NCBI GenBank assembly: GCA_937923405.1
Contig: CALDUY010000002.1
Location: 248,001 to 312,000, forward strand
Direction of reading: 5' to 3'
From: an uncultured Gemmataceae bacterium
Lineage (GTDB): Bacteria > Planctomycetota > Planctomycetia > Gemmatales > Gemmataceae
Length of the DNA: 64,000 nt
The position numbers were made by a program, and so were the translations under genes. The notes under the pieces are model-generated. The model did no database searches. It saw only the letters and a program-made list of their open reading frames with translations, and was not told the origin of the DNA. This document shows, one piece after another, positions 8,113 through 16,670 of the stretch. The stretch's first letter is position 1; every line of letters starts with the position of its first letter.

Positions 8113-10977
8113 TCAAGTCGGATTGGGCGCTTCGGCGGAGAGAAAGCGAGCGCCGTACTCCCACCCCTCGGCCACCGTGCGACAGCGCACAGTTCGAGCC
8201 AGAAGAGCGAATCCTAACGCTTCGGATCGCTTGCACAGGTGCAGATAGACGTACTCGGAGGGAAGCTCTCCAGGAAGTTGGAACCGAATCCCTTCATAGG
8301 AAATGTCTTTGCTGGTGCCGAGCAGCGTTTTTCCTAGCTCCATAGTGGGCAGCACCGGGTAGGCGTGTATCTCTTCGGTCATGGGCCAACGTTGCCGTTG
8401 CCGCTGCTCTGTCGTGGTGTGTAAATACTCGCGAATCGTGTCAAAAATTAGCGGCCCCATCGTGGCCATCACTCGTTCTTGTTGGTTTTGTTCCGCATCG
8501 TAGTGAATGCGTACGCGAGCCTCAGTGGTGCGAATGATGGCAGGGCCGGGTTCAACGTGTATCTCAACAAACACTCGGCGCGGCTGCTTGATCACTCGTT
8601 CCCAGAACGTGCGAGGTACGGGTACGTCCAGGGAAAGTCGATAGGTGAACTCGGTTTCCTCAAGCAACCGAGCGTTCCAGCGATGGCGGAAGCCTTCCAC
8701 TTTCAAGGGTATAGTTCCCGGGATCAACTGCAACGGGCAACGATACTCCCAGCTGCCATCTGGCAACACTGTGTACTTGGCGTTGGCAGGACCAAGGATG
8801 ATCCGAGAATCGCTCGACGCAGCTTTGGGACGGATCAGATCGGCGACGATCTTTGCCACAGGCGGCAGCACCAGGTCGGGATTGATCGGATCCCCTCGGA
8901 GAACACCGAACGGAATCACTGGGGGCAGATCCTCGTAACGAGGTTGCGGCACCGGGACCGGTTGACCGGCTAGTTCCAACGCCTCGATAAACTCAACGCA
9001 GCAATCAAAGCGTTTGGCTGGATCTGGCGACAACGCCCGAGCAACGACAACACGATCATGAGCTGGCAGCAGGTCCAACTCAAGCCGGACTGCGCGCATC
9101 GTGGCCCCGGTACGGGTCGTGCCTTTAGAGATTCGACGGTGGAAGCCTGATTCGGGACGCTGCGGACGAGGATGCACTCCGGTGAGCATCTCCGCATAAA
9201 TCATTGCCAGACTGTATTGATCAGCAGAACGGCTGGAGCGACGATCGAACAACTCCGGTGCCGTGTATCGACTATTTGGAACCGCCGCCGATTGGCCTGT
9301 GGGCATCCAAACCAGTGGGATCAGGCCAAAGTCCGCGATCCAGACTCGTTCCCCCTCAATGAGTAGATTTCGCGGATGCAGCCCCAAATGCAGTAAGCGA
9401 TGGCGACGGAACAATCCGTCCAATGCTTCTGCTGCGGAACGCAACAACTGCAGCAACTCGGCGCGAGGAATACCGGATCGGCCTTCGGCCACATGTTTCT
9501 CGAAGCGATCGCGAAGGGTTCCCTCTTTCCAGTCGGTCAGCACGACCAGACGCTCTGCAGAAGTCCAGTGAACCTCTGTTGTGGGCAAGGCAACGTCTCG
9601 GAGGGCTTGTAGGTGAGCAATCATCCGCGCATCGTAACGCACGAATCCGAGAAGACACATGGCGCGTAGCAAACGGCCCCGTTCATCGACAGCACTCCAG
9701 AGATCGCCCAACTGAGATTGGCTGAGACAAGAAATGAACCGATAACCAGGTAACGTAACTGCGGTCGGAGCTGGATGCTCCAGGTCCGCCGAACCTTCAC
9801 GCGAATCGCAAGCGGAGTCCACAGGCGGTGGGTGATAAACAGTCGATTCCTGCTCCGACGAGAAAGCCTTGGCTGGGGACTGGTCGGCGGTCGGCCAGTC
9901 CGGCGCAAAACGAAGTCCTTCTTGTCCTATCTCACTAGCGGCTAATTGTCTGGGGGTTAAGGCGCGAATGCGTCGCGTCGGCGTTTCCTGCGGGTGAACC
10001 CCTGCGTGGCCAAGCGACAACGGCATGGGCGACTCCTCCGCAAGAATCGCCTTCGCCTCGTCATTTGCTGGGTTGTTTGGAGGCGGCGTTCTCGCTCCAC
10101 CGGCTTCGGTCGTAGTAGAGTTTTTTTGCCAAACTCCCGAAGAGACAGAGGCGTTGCTTGAGACGGTCATCAGAGCCTGAACGAACTGTTGACACGAGGC
10201 AAATCGTTGCTCAGGTATTTTCGCGAGGGCGCGGGCAACGATCGGACGGTCCTCCTCCGGCAAAGCGAGCAGATCTGGCTCACTGGACAGGTGCTGCATC
10301 ATCAGTTCGTAGACGTTCTCATGCCAGAACGGTACGATTCCTGTCAGTAGTTGCTGATAGACGACTGCCAGACTGTACTGATCACTGTGTCGGCTAATGC
10401 TGCCGCGCAGCAATTCGGGGGCACTATACAGCGGAGTGACTCCGCCTTTGCGTGGCCCAGAAAAGGTTCCCACTTCTTCGGCAAGGGCGTGAACGAGTCC
10501 GAAATCGGCTATCTTGATATGGTTGCAAACCAAGAAGAGATTATGAGGTTTGATGTCGAGGTGCTGCAGCCCATGCTCAAAATTCATCCAGTCTAGGGCT
10601 TCCGCCGCCTCGTTGAGGTAGCGGAGTAGTTCTTCGCGAGGTAGGCCGGGTTGTCCACGCTCGCGATACGAGGAATAGACAGAATAGAGACTCTGATCCG
10701 CCAGTTCCATGACGATGACCAGCATTCCGTCGATTTCTTCCACCCGCTCCAGCGAGAGAATAAACGGATGCCGTAGTTTTTTCATCCGATCCAGGGCCGC
10801 ACGTTCCTGAGCGGCAGCGGAGTTGCCGTCCACGAACTTAATTGCTTTGTTCAACCCACCTGGAGCTTCGCATTTCCAAACAAGACCAAATCCTCCTTGG
10901 CCCAACGGCTCAAGAAGACGATATCCAGGAATGGGTTCCATGCCCGGTTGGAGGCGGCTGGTGGAAGCCTGCTCCAC
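8113..10977 (-). CDS. Protein kinase-pseudokinase-PilZ fusion protein
   Basis: A 954-residue protein with a GTG start preceded by AGGAGG. Domain 1 (about 16-270) is a Ser/Thr kinase: GQGGFG at 26-31, HLDIKPHN at 139-146 (catalytic Asp kept, Arg of HRD is Leu) and DFG at 158-160. A low-complexity linker follows. Domain 2 (about 408-670) is kinase-shaped but has HLGLHPRN at 530-537, so the catalytic Asp is Gly. It keeps DFG (549-551) but has no clear glycine loop or Lys. A C-terminal region (about 855-945) resembles PilZ, with RQRQR at 859-863 and DISYEG at 891-896 matching the RxxxR and DxSxxG c-di-GMP motifs. No membrane segment is seen. Divergent from the TPR-CHAT gene. The kinase parts are certain; PilZ is likely but not proven. 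Confidence 0.85.
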   Translation of the reverse strand: MEQASTSRLQPGMEPIPGYRLLEPLGQGGFGLVWKCEAPGGLNKAIKFVDGNSAAAQERAALDRMKKLRHPFILSLERVEEIDGMLVIVMELADQSLYSVYSSYRERGQPGLPREELLRYLNEAAEALDWMNFEHGLQHLDIKPHNLFLVCNHIKIADFGLVHALAEEVGTFSGPRKGGVTPLYSAPELLRGSISRHSDQYSLAVVYQQLLTGIVPFWHENVYELMMQHLSSEPDLLALPEEDRPIVARALAKIPEQRFASCQQFVQALMTVSSNASVSSGVWQKNSTTTEAGGARTPPPNNPANDEAKAILAEESPMPLSLGHAGVHPQETPTRRIRALTPRQLAASEIGQEGLRFAPDWPTADQSPAKAFSSEQESTVYHPPPVDSACDSREGSADLEHPAPTAVTLPGYRFISCLSQSQLGDLWSAVDERGRLLRAMCLLGFVRYDARMIAHLQALRDVALPTTEVHWTSAERLVVLTDWKEGTLRDRFEKHVAEGRSGIPRAELLQLLRSAAEALDGLFRRHRLLHLGLHPRNLLIEGERVWIADFGLIPLVWMPTGQSAAVPNSRYTAPELFDRRSSRSADQYSLAMIYAEMLTGVHPRPQRPESGFHRRISKGTTRTGATMRAVRLELDLLPAHDRVVVARALSPDPAKRFDCCVEFIEALELAGQPVPVPQPRYEDLPPVIPFGVLRGDPINPDLVLPPVAKIVADLIRPKAASSDSRIILGPANAKYTVLPDGSWEYRCPLQLIPGTIPLKVEGFRHRWNARLLEETEFTYRLSLDVPVPRTFWERVIKQPRRVFVEIHVEPGPAIIRTTEARVRIHYDAEQNQQERVMATMGPLIFDTIREYLHTTTEQRQRQRWPMTEEIHAYPVLPTMELGKTLLGTSKDISYEGIRFQLPGELPSEYVYLHLCKRSEALGFALLARTVRCRTVAEGWEYGARFLSAEAPNPT

Positions 10978-11017
10978 GGTGATCGAGCCTCCTGAATTGT
11001 GTGATTTGGACAGCTTG

Positions 11018-11023
11018 TATAAT
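11018..11023 (+). promoter_or_regulatory. Candidate -10 element (TATAAT) of the TPR-CHAT gene
   Basis: A perfect TATAAT lies in the 205-base divergent gap between the kinase-PilZ gene and the TPR-CHAT gene, reading toward the latter. The -35 region at the ideal spacing (10995-11000, AATTGT) is poor. It would leave a leader of about 150 bases. Treat as a weak call. Confidence 0.3.
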
Positions 11024-11182
11024 CAACCTAACGCATGGATTACTACGCGTCCACTGTAGGGATTTTTGCTTCAGTCAGAAAAAACATGTTCGGTCGTTAA
11101 GTTCATTCGATCTGGCGTATCTGCTCGTTGGGGATCTCCTCCGTCTGGAGCGTGCCCATGCCAGAATCTCTGAAGTTGTAGA

Positions 11183-14100
11183 ATGACTCGCAGTGATGTG
11201 TTGCCTACTCTCTTTCTATCGAGAACCCAGTTGCCTATGTCAGCCGAGTTGTACCGCCAAATTGAGGAGGGAATTCGTCAAGGTGCATTTCTCGACATGC
11301 TGAACTTGGTGGAGACGGCATGCACTGCCGAGGCTCACTCGGACACAGTGCTGCTGACCTACCACGGCACACTGCTTCGCGAACTTGGAAACTATTCGAG
11401 AGCAGAGGCTCCCTTGCTACAGGCATTGTCTCTTGGGGCTGCCTCGGTGGGCAAGGAGCATCCCGACTACGCCAAATCGCTGCTAGAGCTGGGCCGACTC
11501 TACGAGGAAACTGGTCAGTATGCCAGTGCTGAGAGACTTTATTGTTCCGCACTAACTATCCGAGAGCAATCGCTAGGTCGAGATCACCTCGACACGGTGG
11601 AATGTCTCAATGATCTCGCTGCCTTGTATGAGCGGTTGGGACGATTCGAGGAGGGGCGGCCTCTGGCGAGGGAAGCGTTCCTATTGAGTAGGAAGATTTC
11701 GGCGAACGACTGCGCAAAGGTCGCACGCATTCTGATGCTTCAGGCCTGGATTGCTTGGCGGCTTGGTCAGCCACGCTTGGCAGAGGAGCAAACGCGACAG
11801 GCTTTGGAACTCGTGGGCCAACAACTCGGTCCGGAGCATCCCGAGGTCGCGACTATTTTCCAACTACTCGCTCGCCTAGCTTTGCACCAGGCCCGACTTG
11901 AGGAGGCGGAGCGGCTAGCAGTCCGAGCGTTAGAGATTCGTGAGAAACGACTGACCCGCTCTCATTATCGCTATGCGGGTTCCTTAGAAAACCTCGCAGT
12001 GATCCGTGCCCTCCAGGGCAAGCATGACGAGGCCGAATCGCTCGCTCTGGAGGGGTTGCAAATCACTCGGGCCGCCCTAGGGGATCGCCATATGCACGTC
12101 GGTGATGTGCATATGGCTTTGGGGTACATCTATCACGCACGGCGAGATTCAGTCGCTGCCGAGTCGCAGTATCTACGCGCTTTGGAGACCTATCAACTTG
12201 TTTTTGGGGACAACCATCCTCATCAAGTAGCCAGTTTGCGCGATCTGGCTGAGTGTTGTTCTGCTCAGCAACGATTCCTCGATGCGGAGGAGTACCAGCG
12301 CCGTGCCTTGACGATGCTCGATCGCTATTCCGAGTTCGTCCTTCTAGAGCGTGTTGAACTGTTATTAGGTTTAAGCCGAGTTCTGGTTCAGCAGAATCGG
12401 ATCGAAGAAGCTCTTGAATGTGCGCAGGGGGCTGTCGCCGTTGCGCGAGAGGGAACCGAGCAAGAGGATCGCTCATTGTTATTGTCATCCAGTTTGGATG
12501 GATTGGCTCGCATTTACTTGAGTCAGGGCCGACTGACCGAAGCTGAGTCCATCTGGGTGGAAGTCCTGTCTTTGCGAACCCAGCTGTACGGCACGGACCA
12601 TCCCAACTATGCTGACACCCTGCGAAATTTGGCTGGATTATACGCTGCACGAGGCGACTTTGCTCGTGCCGAGCAATTGGAAGATCAGGCAGTTTCAATC
12701 CTCCGCGACCGTCTTGGGGAACAGCATCCAGAGTACGCTCGCGCGATCCAGGGATTAGCCGAGCTTAATTTGCAGAAAGGCGATCTGGTAAGGGCGGAAA
12801 CGCTCTTACTGGAAGCAACGGAAAAGGTGAAGCAACGAGTCGGGGAACAGCACCCCGAGCATGCTCATGCCATCGGTCTACTGGGTCGGCTCTATCAGAA
12901 CATGAGCAATCTGGCTGCCGCCGAGGTTCGCTTCCGTCAAGTCGTCGAGATTCTCGAGCGGGTCAAGGGCGACGATCATCCAGATTTTGCTAGCGCGTTG
13001 CACGATCTGGCGTCCATCTATCATCAGGCCGGCGAATTGAAAGACGCCGAGGGATTGTATGAGCGTGCCCGAGACATTCGGCAGCACAATCCCGGGGAAC
13101 ATCATCCCGACTACGGGCAAAGTCTGCACAGCATGGCTATGGTATATCAGGCTCAGGGGCGATGGGCTGAAGCAGAACCCTTGTTTCGTCAGGCGGTGCA
13201 GATTCATGAAACCGCCCTAGGGGAGGACAACCCTGCCACCCTGCGAGTGGTACATAGTCTGGGCTTATTTGAACAATCCCGAGGGGAATTCTCTCGAGCC
13301 GAGGAGTTATTCCTTCGCGTACGGTCTCAATTATGTTCCCTCTTAGGCGAGTTTTCGCCGAACGTGGCTCCGATTCTGGCTGATCTCGCTCGTCTGTACG
13401 AGGCGATGGGGGATCCTCTCGCTGCTGAGCCGTTGTGGCGTCAGATCCTGCAAATTCACCAACAAGCTTATCCCGAGGATCTGTATCAACAATCGCAGGA
13501 TCTTCTTCATCTGGCCCTTTGTTTGCGGAACCAGGGCGAATTTGCTCCGGCGGAATCCCTAGTGCGAGAAGCATTGAGCTTGATGAAGCAAAGTCGTCGT
13601 GCTGTTCAGCCCGAGTCTGCCGCTATCCATGGATTGCTGGCTAACCTCGTCCTGGCGCAGGATCGCTTTCAGGAAGCGGAAGAACTGTTTCAGCTCTCGT
13701 TGGCACAAACTCGTGAAGCGTTCGGGCACCAGCATCTGACGGTGGCGATGATCCTCAGCGAATTGGCGGGGCTACGGCTGACCGTCGGAGATCACCAGCA
13801 GGCTTTGGAATACTATGAAGCAGCTCGCGACGTTTTTCGCCGCGCTGGCGCGGAAGATCGCATTGAGCATCTCAACCTGATACGCCTGCAAGCGGGGGTA
13901 CTGCAATTGCAAGGGCGATACCAGGAAGCGGAACAACTCCACCAACAGCGACTGATCAGTTTGCGCCGTTTATTCGGTTCGGATAGCCCTCCCCTGGCAC
14001 CAGCCCTGCAACTGCTGGCCGATCTCTATCGCGTGATGGGGCGGAGTGAGGACGCTCTGGCTCTGGCTCGTCAGGCGCTTGGCCTTCTGCGAAAACAACA

Positions 14101-15952
14101 AGCTCAGCATGAAGCTGCCGCGTCAAATTCCACCGGACAAGCTCACCAGCAAGAGCAGGCCAATAACCAACTCGCCATCGCCTTGGCAGAGAACCAAGTT
14201 GCCTCCATACTGGCTAGTCAAGGTTCTCTAAGTGAAGCAGAGCCACTCTTGCGGCGAGCGTTCGAGACCACAACGCATTTGCTCGAAGAAGAACATCCCG
14301 TTTCAGTCGGAGTGATGCTCAATTGGATGGGGGTGTGCGCCGCTCAGGGCCGGTCCCACGAGGTCATCAAGTTACTAGTGCGACTGCTAGCGATAGACCG
14401 ACGACTGTTCCCTCAATTGGCCGCCCTTGCCGGAGACAAACTGCGCGTTACCAGTTGTCAGTTCGTCATCGACCATCTGGAATTTCTCTTCTCGACGCTT
14501 GTTCCAGTGGCCGCTATTCCGGAGCGGCTAGCACTCCGCTGCACGTTGTTCGTTTCTCTGTTGCAGCTATTGTGGTGTCGTGAAGAGTCATTGTGCTTTC
14601 CCGCTTTAATCAGCTGGCAGAAGAAATACCCTCATCTTCAGCAACCACTGCAACGGCTTTGGCAGCTAGACCGCCAAATCGCCAATAAACGGGCTAATGG
14701 ACCCGTTCAATACGGATCACCGCGACATCGCAGCCAACTGGACACTTGGTTAAACGAACGTGAGGAACTGGAACAGCAACTCGCTGCTCAGATCCCCCAA
14801 CTGGCGCAGCGCTGTTCGAGACGTGTCGTTGAAGTGGAGCATCTCTCGGCTCAACTGCCACAACGATGGGCTCTGGTTCAACTAGTTCTCTATCGCTTAC
14901 GCCCGCTCCAAACGGCGATCCAGTCGAATAATGCAGAAGCAGGTCTGGCTTGTTATCTTGCTTTGGTGGTCCGGGCCAACTCTTCTGAGGTTGAATTGAT
15001 CGAACTCGGCCCGGCGGAGGAGATCGATCTACTGGTTCTGAACTGGCGAAGGGAGCTACAGCAACAGGGAAATTCCAGGGCGGGAGAGTTGTTCCGCGAT
15101 CGAGTCTGGATGCGCATCTTGCCCCGAGTTGAAGATTGTGAGGGGTTGGTTCTGGCCCTTACTGGAGCCATGCTTCATGTGCCGATGGCGGTCCTGCCTC
15201 TTGATCGAGGGCAAACGCTAGCGGATCGGTTTCAGCTTCGACAGATCCTCATGGGATGGGAGCTGCTCCGTGGTACAAGGAGTTCGAGGGGTCCTGCCTT
15301 GGTAGTGGGAGAGGCTCCGTCCCTGACAACTCGGCACACCGGATGGCTTACTGCTGTGGTGGAAGGATGCCGACACCTCTTCCATCGCGTGTCTGGAGTA
15401 GATGGCTCTTCGACTCGGCGACAAACGATTGAGCAGATCCTCCAAGTCGATCGATCGCAGCCGACTATTGAAGAGTTGATGGATCTTCAAAGTCCTTATA
15501 TTATTCATTTAGATGCCGAAGTGTTCTTCCTGCCTTTTCGCCCGGAGAAATTCCAGGCGACCGGCTGGGTGCATCCCCTGGAATGTTCCGGGATTCGACT
15601 TCCTTCTGGGGCAGAGTTAACTTCTTATTTAATCAGTGGTCTGGACTGGTGGGGCACCCAGGTCGTGGTACTTCCTAATCTGGAAAGTCAGATCGAGATG
15701 GACTTTGGCTGGTTTCGACTGCAAGAGCTGCTTAGCGCGATTCTTCATGCCGGCGCGGAGTACATTCTGTTCAGTTTGTGGAAAGTGTCTCCGCTGGCAC
15801 GCGAACTGATGCTGGTGGAGTTCTACCGAACTCTTCGGGAAGGCAGCACGCCGCGCGAATCCTTCGCACTTGCTCAGCAGGCGGTGGCGAAGCGGTACTC
15901 CGATCTCCGCGAATGGGCTGGATGGATCTTGCTCGGTGTCGAGGCCAAGTAG
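11183..15952 (+). CDS. Large TPR-repeat protein with C-terminal CHAT-like domain lacking the catalytic dyad
   Basis: A 1589-residue protein. About residues 30-1080 are tetratricopeptide repeats of the ~42-residue kinesin-light-chain type, with recurring LG..HP..A..L..LA.LY...G and EAE.L...AL.I patterns. A charged helical region follows (~1130-1250). Residues ~1270-1589 form a CHAT (caspase/separase-fold) domain; the segment FRLQELLSAILHAGAEYILFSLWKV and the end match that family well. Where active CHAT proteins have HxxxHG, this one has HLDAEV (1442-1447). Where they have SACE, it has PNLE (Leu1500). Both catalytic residues therefore appear missing and the domain is probably a binding module. 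Start is the ATG at 11183 or one at 11237; neither has a strong ribosome site. Confidence 0.85.
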   Translation: MTRSDVLPTLFLSRTQLPMSAELYRQIEEGIRQGAFLDMLNLVETACTAEAHSDTVLLTYHGTLLRELGNYSRAEAPLLQALSLGAASVGKEHPDYAKSLLELGRLYEETGQYASAERLYCSALTIREQSLGRDHLDTVECLNDLAALYERLGRFEEGRPLAREAFLLSRKISANDCAKVARILMLQAWIAWRLGQPRLAEEQTRQALELVGQQLGPEHPEVATIFQLLARLALHQARLEEAERLAVRALEIREKRLTRSHYRYAGSLENLAVIRALQGKHDEAESLALEGLQITRAALGDRHMHVGDVHMALGYIYHARRDSVAAESQYLRALETYQLVFGDNHPHQVASLRDLAECCSAQQRFLDAEEYQRRALTMLDRYSEFVLLERVELLLGLSRVLVQQNRIEEALECAQGAVAVAREGTEQEDRSLLLSSSLDGLARIYLSQGRLTEAESIWVEVLSLRTQLYGTDHPNYADTLRNLAGLYAARGDFARAEQLEDQAVSILRDRLGEQHPEYARAIQGLAELNLQKGDLVRAETLLLEATEKVKQRVGEQHPEHAHAIGLLGRLYQNMSNLAAAEVRFRQVVEILERVKGDDHPDFASALHDLASIYHQAGELKDAEGLYERARDIRQHNPGEHHPDYGQSLHSMAMVYQAQGRWAEAEPLFRQAVQIHETALGEDNPATLRVVHSLGLFEQSRGEFSRAEELFLRVRSQLCSLLGEFSPNVAPILADLARLYEAMGDPLAAEPLWRQILQIHQQAYPEDLYQQSQDLLHLALCLRNQGEFAPAESLVREALSLMKQSRRAVQPESAAIHGLLANLVLAQDRFQEAEELFQLSLAQTREAFGHQHLTVAMILSELAGLRLTVGDHQQALEYYEAARDVFRRAGAEDRIEHLNLIRLQAGVLQLQGRYQEAEQLHQQRLISLRRLFGSDSPPLAPALQLLADLYRVMGRSEDALALARQALGLLRKQQAQHEAAASNSTGQAHQQEQANNQLAIALAENQVASILASQGSLSEAEPLLRRAFETTTHLLEEEHPVSVGVMLNWMGVCAAQGRSHEVIKLLVRLLAIDRRLFPQLAALAGDKLRVTSCQFVIDHLEFLFSTLVPVAAIPERLALRCTLFVSLLQLLWCREESLCFPALISWQKKYPHLQQPLQRLWQLDRQIANKRANGPVQYGSPRHRSQLDTWLNEREELEQQLAAQIPQLAQRCSRRVVEVEHLSAQLPQRWALVQLVLYRLRPLQTAIQSNNAEAGLACYLALVVRANSSEVELIELGPAEEIDLLVLNWRRELQQQGNSRAGELFRDRVWMRILPRVEDCEGLVLALTGAMLHVPMAVLPLDRGQTLADRFQLRQILMGWELLRGTRSSRGPALVVGEAPSLTTRHTGWLTAVVEGCRHLFHRVSGVDGSSTRRQTIEQILQVDRSQPTIEELMDLQSPYIIHLDAEVFFLPFRPEKFQATGWVHPLECSGIRLPSGAELTSYLISGLDWWGTQVVVLPNLESQIEMDFGWFRLQELLSAILHAGAEYILFSLWKVSPLARELMLVEFYRTLREGSTPRESFALAQQAVAKRYSDLREWAGWILLGVEAK

Positions 15953-15954
15953 AA

Positions 15955-15988
15955 AGAGAGGAGTCCGCACTGTGCGAAGCTCCTCTCT
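15955..15988. terminator. Bidirectional hairpin terminator
   Basis: Perfect 9-bp stem AGAGAGGAG / CTCCTCTCT with a 16-base loop that can fold further (GCACTGTGC). It sits between the convergent TPR-CHAT and ClpS-like genes. There is no long T-run on either side, so the function is inferred from position. Confidence 0.5.
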
Positions 15989-16008
15989 GTAAAGCTCAGC
16001 GGAGAGAA

Positions 16009-16335
16009 TCAAGCAGGTTCTATGGACGTGAGTAAACCTTTTCCCGCGAACTGTTCGACGTACAACTCGGCACGCTCCAACCAAGTTGTTAAAACGATCG
16101 AACGCCCATTATGGTGGGCTTCCCACATCTTGTGGGTCGCTTCCGCGCGGGGAAACCTTGTCAGTTCCATGACACTGCGAACGACAAACATCAGATCGAG
16201 CGTCGGATTGCGATGCAGAATCAGTTTGTAGCGAGGTAGCTGCCGTTGGCGCGGCCTGTCGTCCTGGCGGGCCGGCCTACTAGCGCCGGAGAGCGAACTG
16301 GGTACCGAGGGAGGATCGGCATGAAAGTCGTGCAT
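16009..16335 (-). CDS. ClpS-like adaptor with altered N-degron pocket
   Basis: ClpS proteins hand N-end-rule substrates to the ClpA/ClpC protease. The ATG at 16335 (108 residues, preceded by GAGGGGG) is preferred over a GTG nine bases earlier. From about residue 35 the protein aligns along the ClpS fold: LPRYKLILH, FVVRSVMELTRF, EAHHNGRSIV and the ending LLTSIEPA. The loop that carries Asn-Asp-Asp in E. coli ClpS (Asn34/Asp35, which bind the substrate amino group) reads HRNPTLD here, so the acidic residues are not in register. The His of AVHYQG is kept as EAHHNG. It is either a divergent ClpS paralogue with another specificity or a Clp regulator. Family membership is firm; function is not. 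Confidence 0.8.
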   Translation of the reverse strand: MHDFHADPPSVPSSLSGASRPARQDDRPRQRQLPRYKLILHRNPTLDLMFVVRSVMELTRFPRAEATHKMWEAHHNGRSIVLTTWLERAELYVEQFAGKGLLTSIEPA

Positions 16336-16670
16336 AGAATGCACCCCCTCGCCCGCGGAGGCAGGGACTATGATCTAGACTGGAACCGGGCCACGGTACC
16401 CGGTCTGTTGGTATTGTATGTGCTGATCGGCCACTGGCACAAATCAGGGTCGGCGAAGAGCCTCCTGCTAACCCCGAGATTCGCGCCTGATGTATGGATT
16501 ACTCCGACAATACCGTCCTCAGCGATCGATTTGCCCTTGGAACTCGTTTACCTGGTATCGAAACTTCGGACAACCATGCGCAGCTGTTCGACCAGAAAGA
16601 TCGATAGAACTGAAGCAGAGCAAGAGTCAGCGATATAGTTTTCTCTTGGAAAAGGAGTCTCGGCGCGGAA
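16336..16670. other. 335-base non-coding gap between clpS-like gene and ribF
   Basis: Contains the divergent promoters of both genes. I searched for an FMN riboswitch (AGGGGCGGGG...-type core) ahead of ribF and see none. A 130-codon frame crosses this gap and the antisense of the ClpS gene, but it shows no recognisable features. Confidence 0.4.

Noticed and set aside
11183..15952. TPR-CHAT as an active CRISPR-linked or gasdermin-linked defence protease
   Set aside because: Catalytic His and Cys are replaced and no Cas, gasdermin or nuclease gene is nearby.
16246..16638. A 130-codon plus-strand frame between the ClpS-like gene and ribF
   Set aside because: Its 5' part is antisense to the better supported ClpS-like gene, there is no ribosome site, and the translation has no recognisable domain.
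16345..16670. Possible FMN riboswitch ahead of ribF
   Set aside because: The conserved core sequences of the FMN element are not present.
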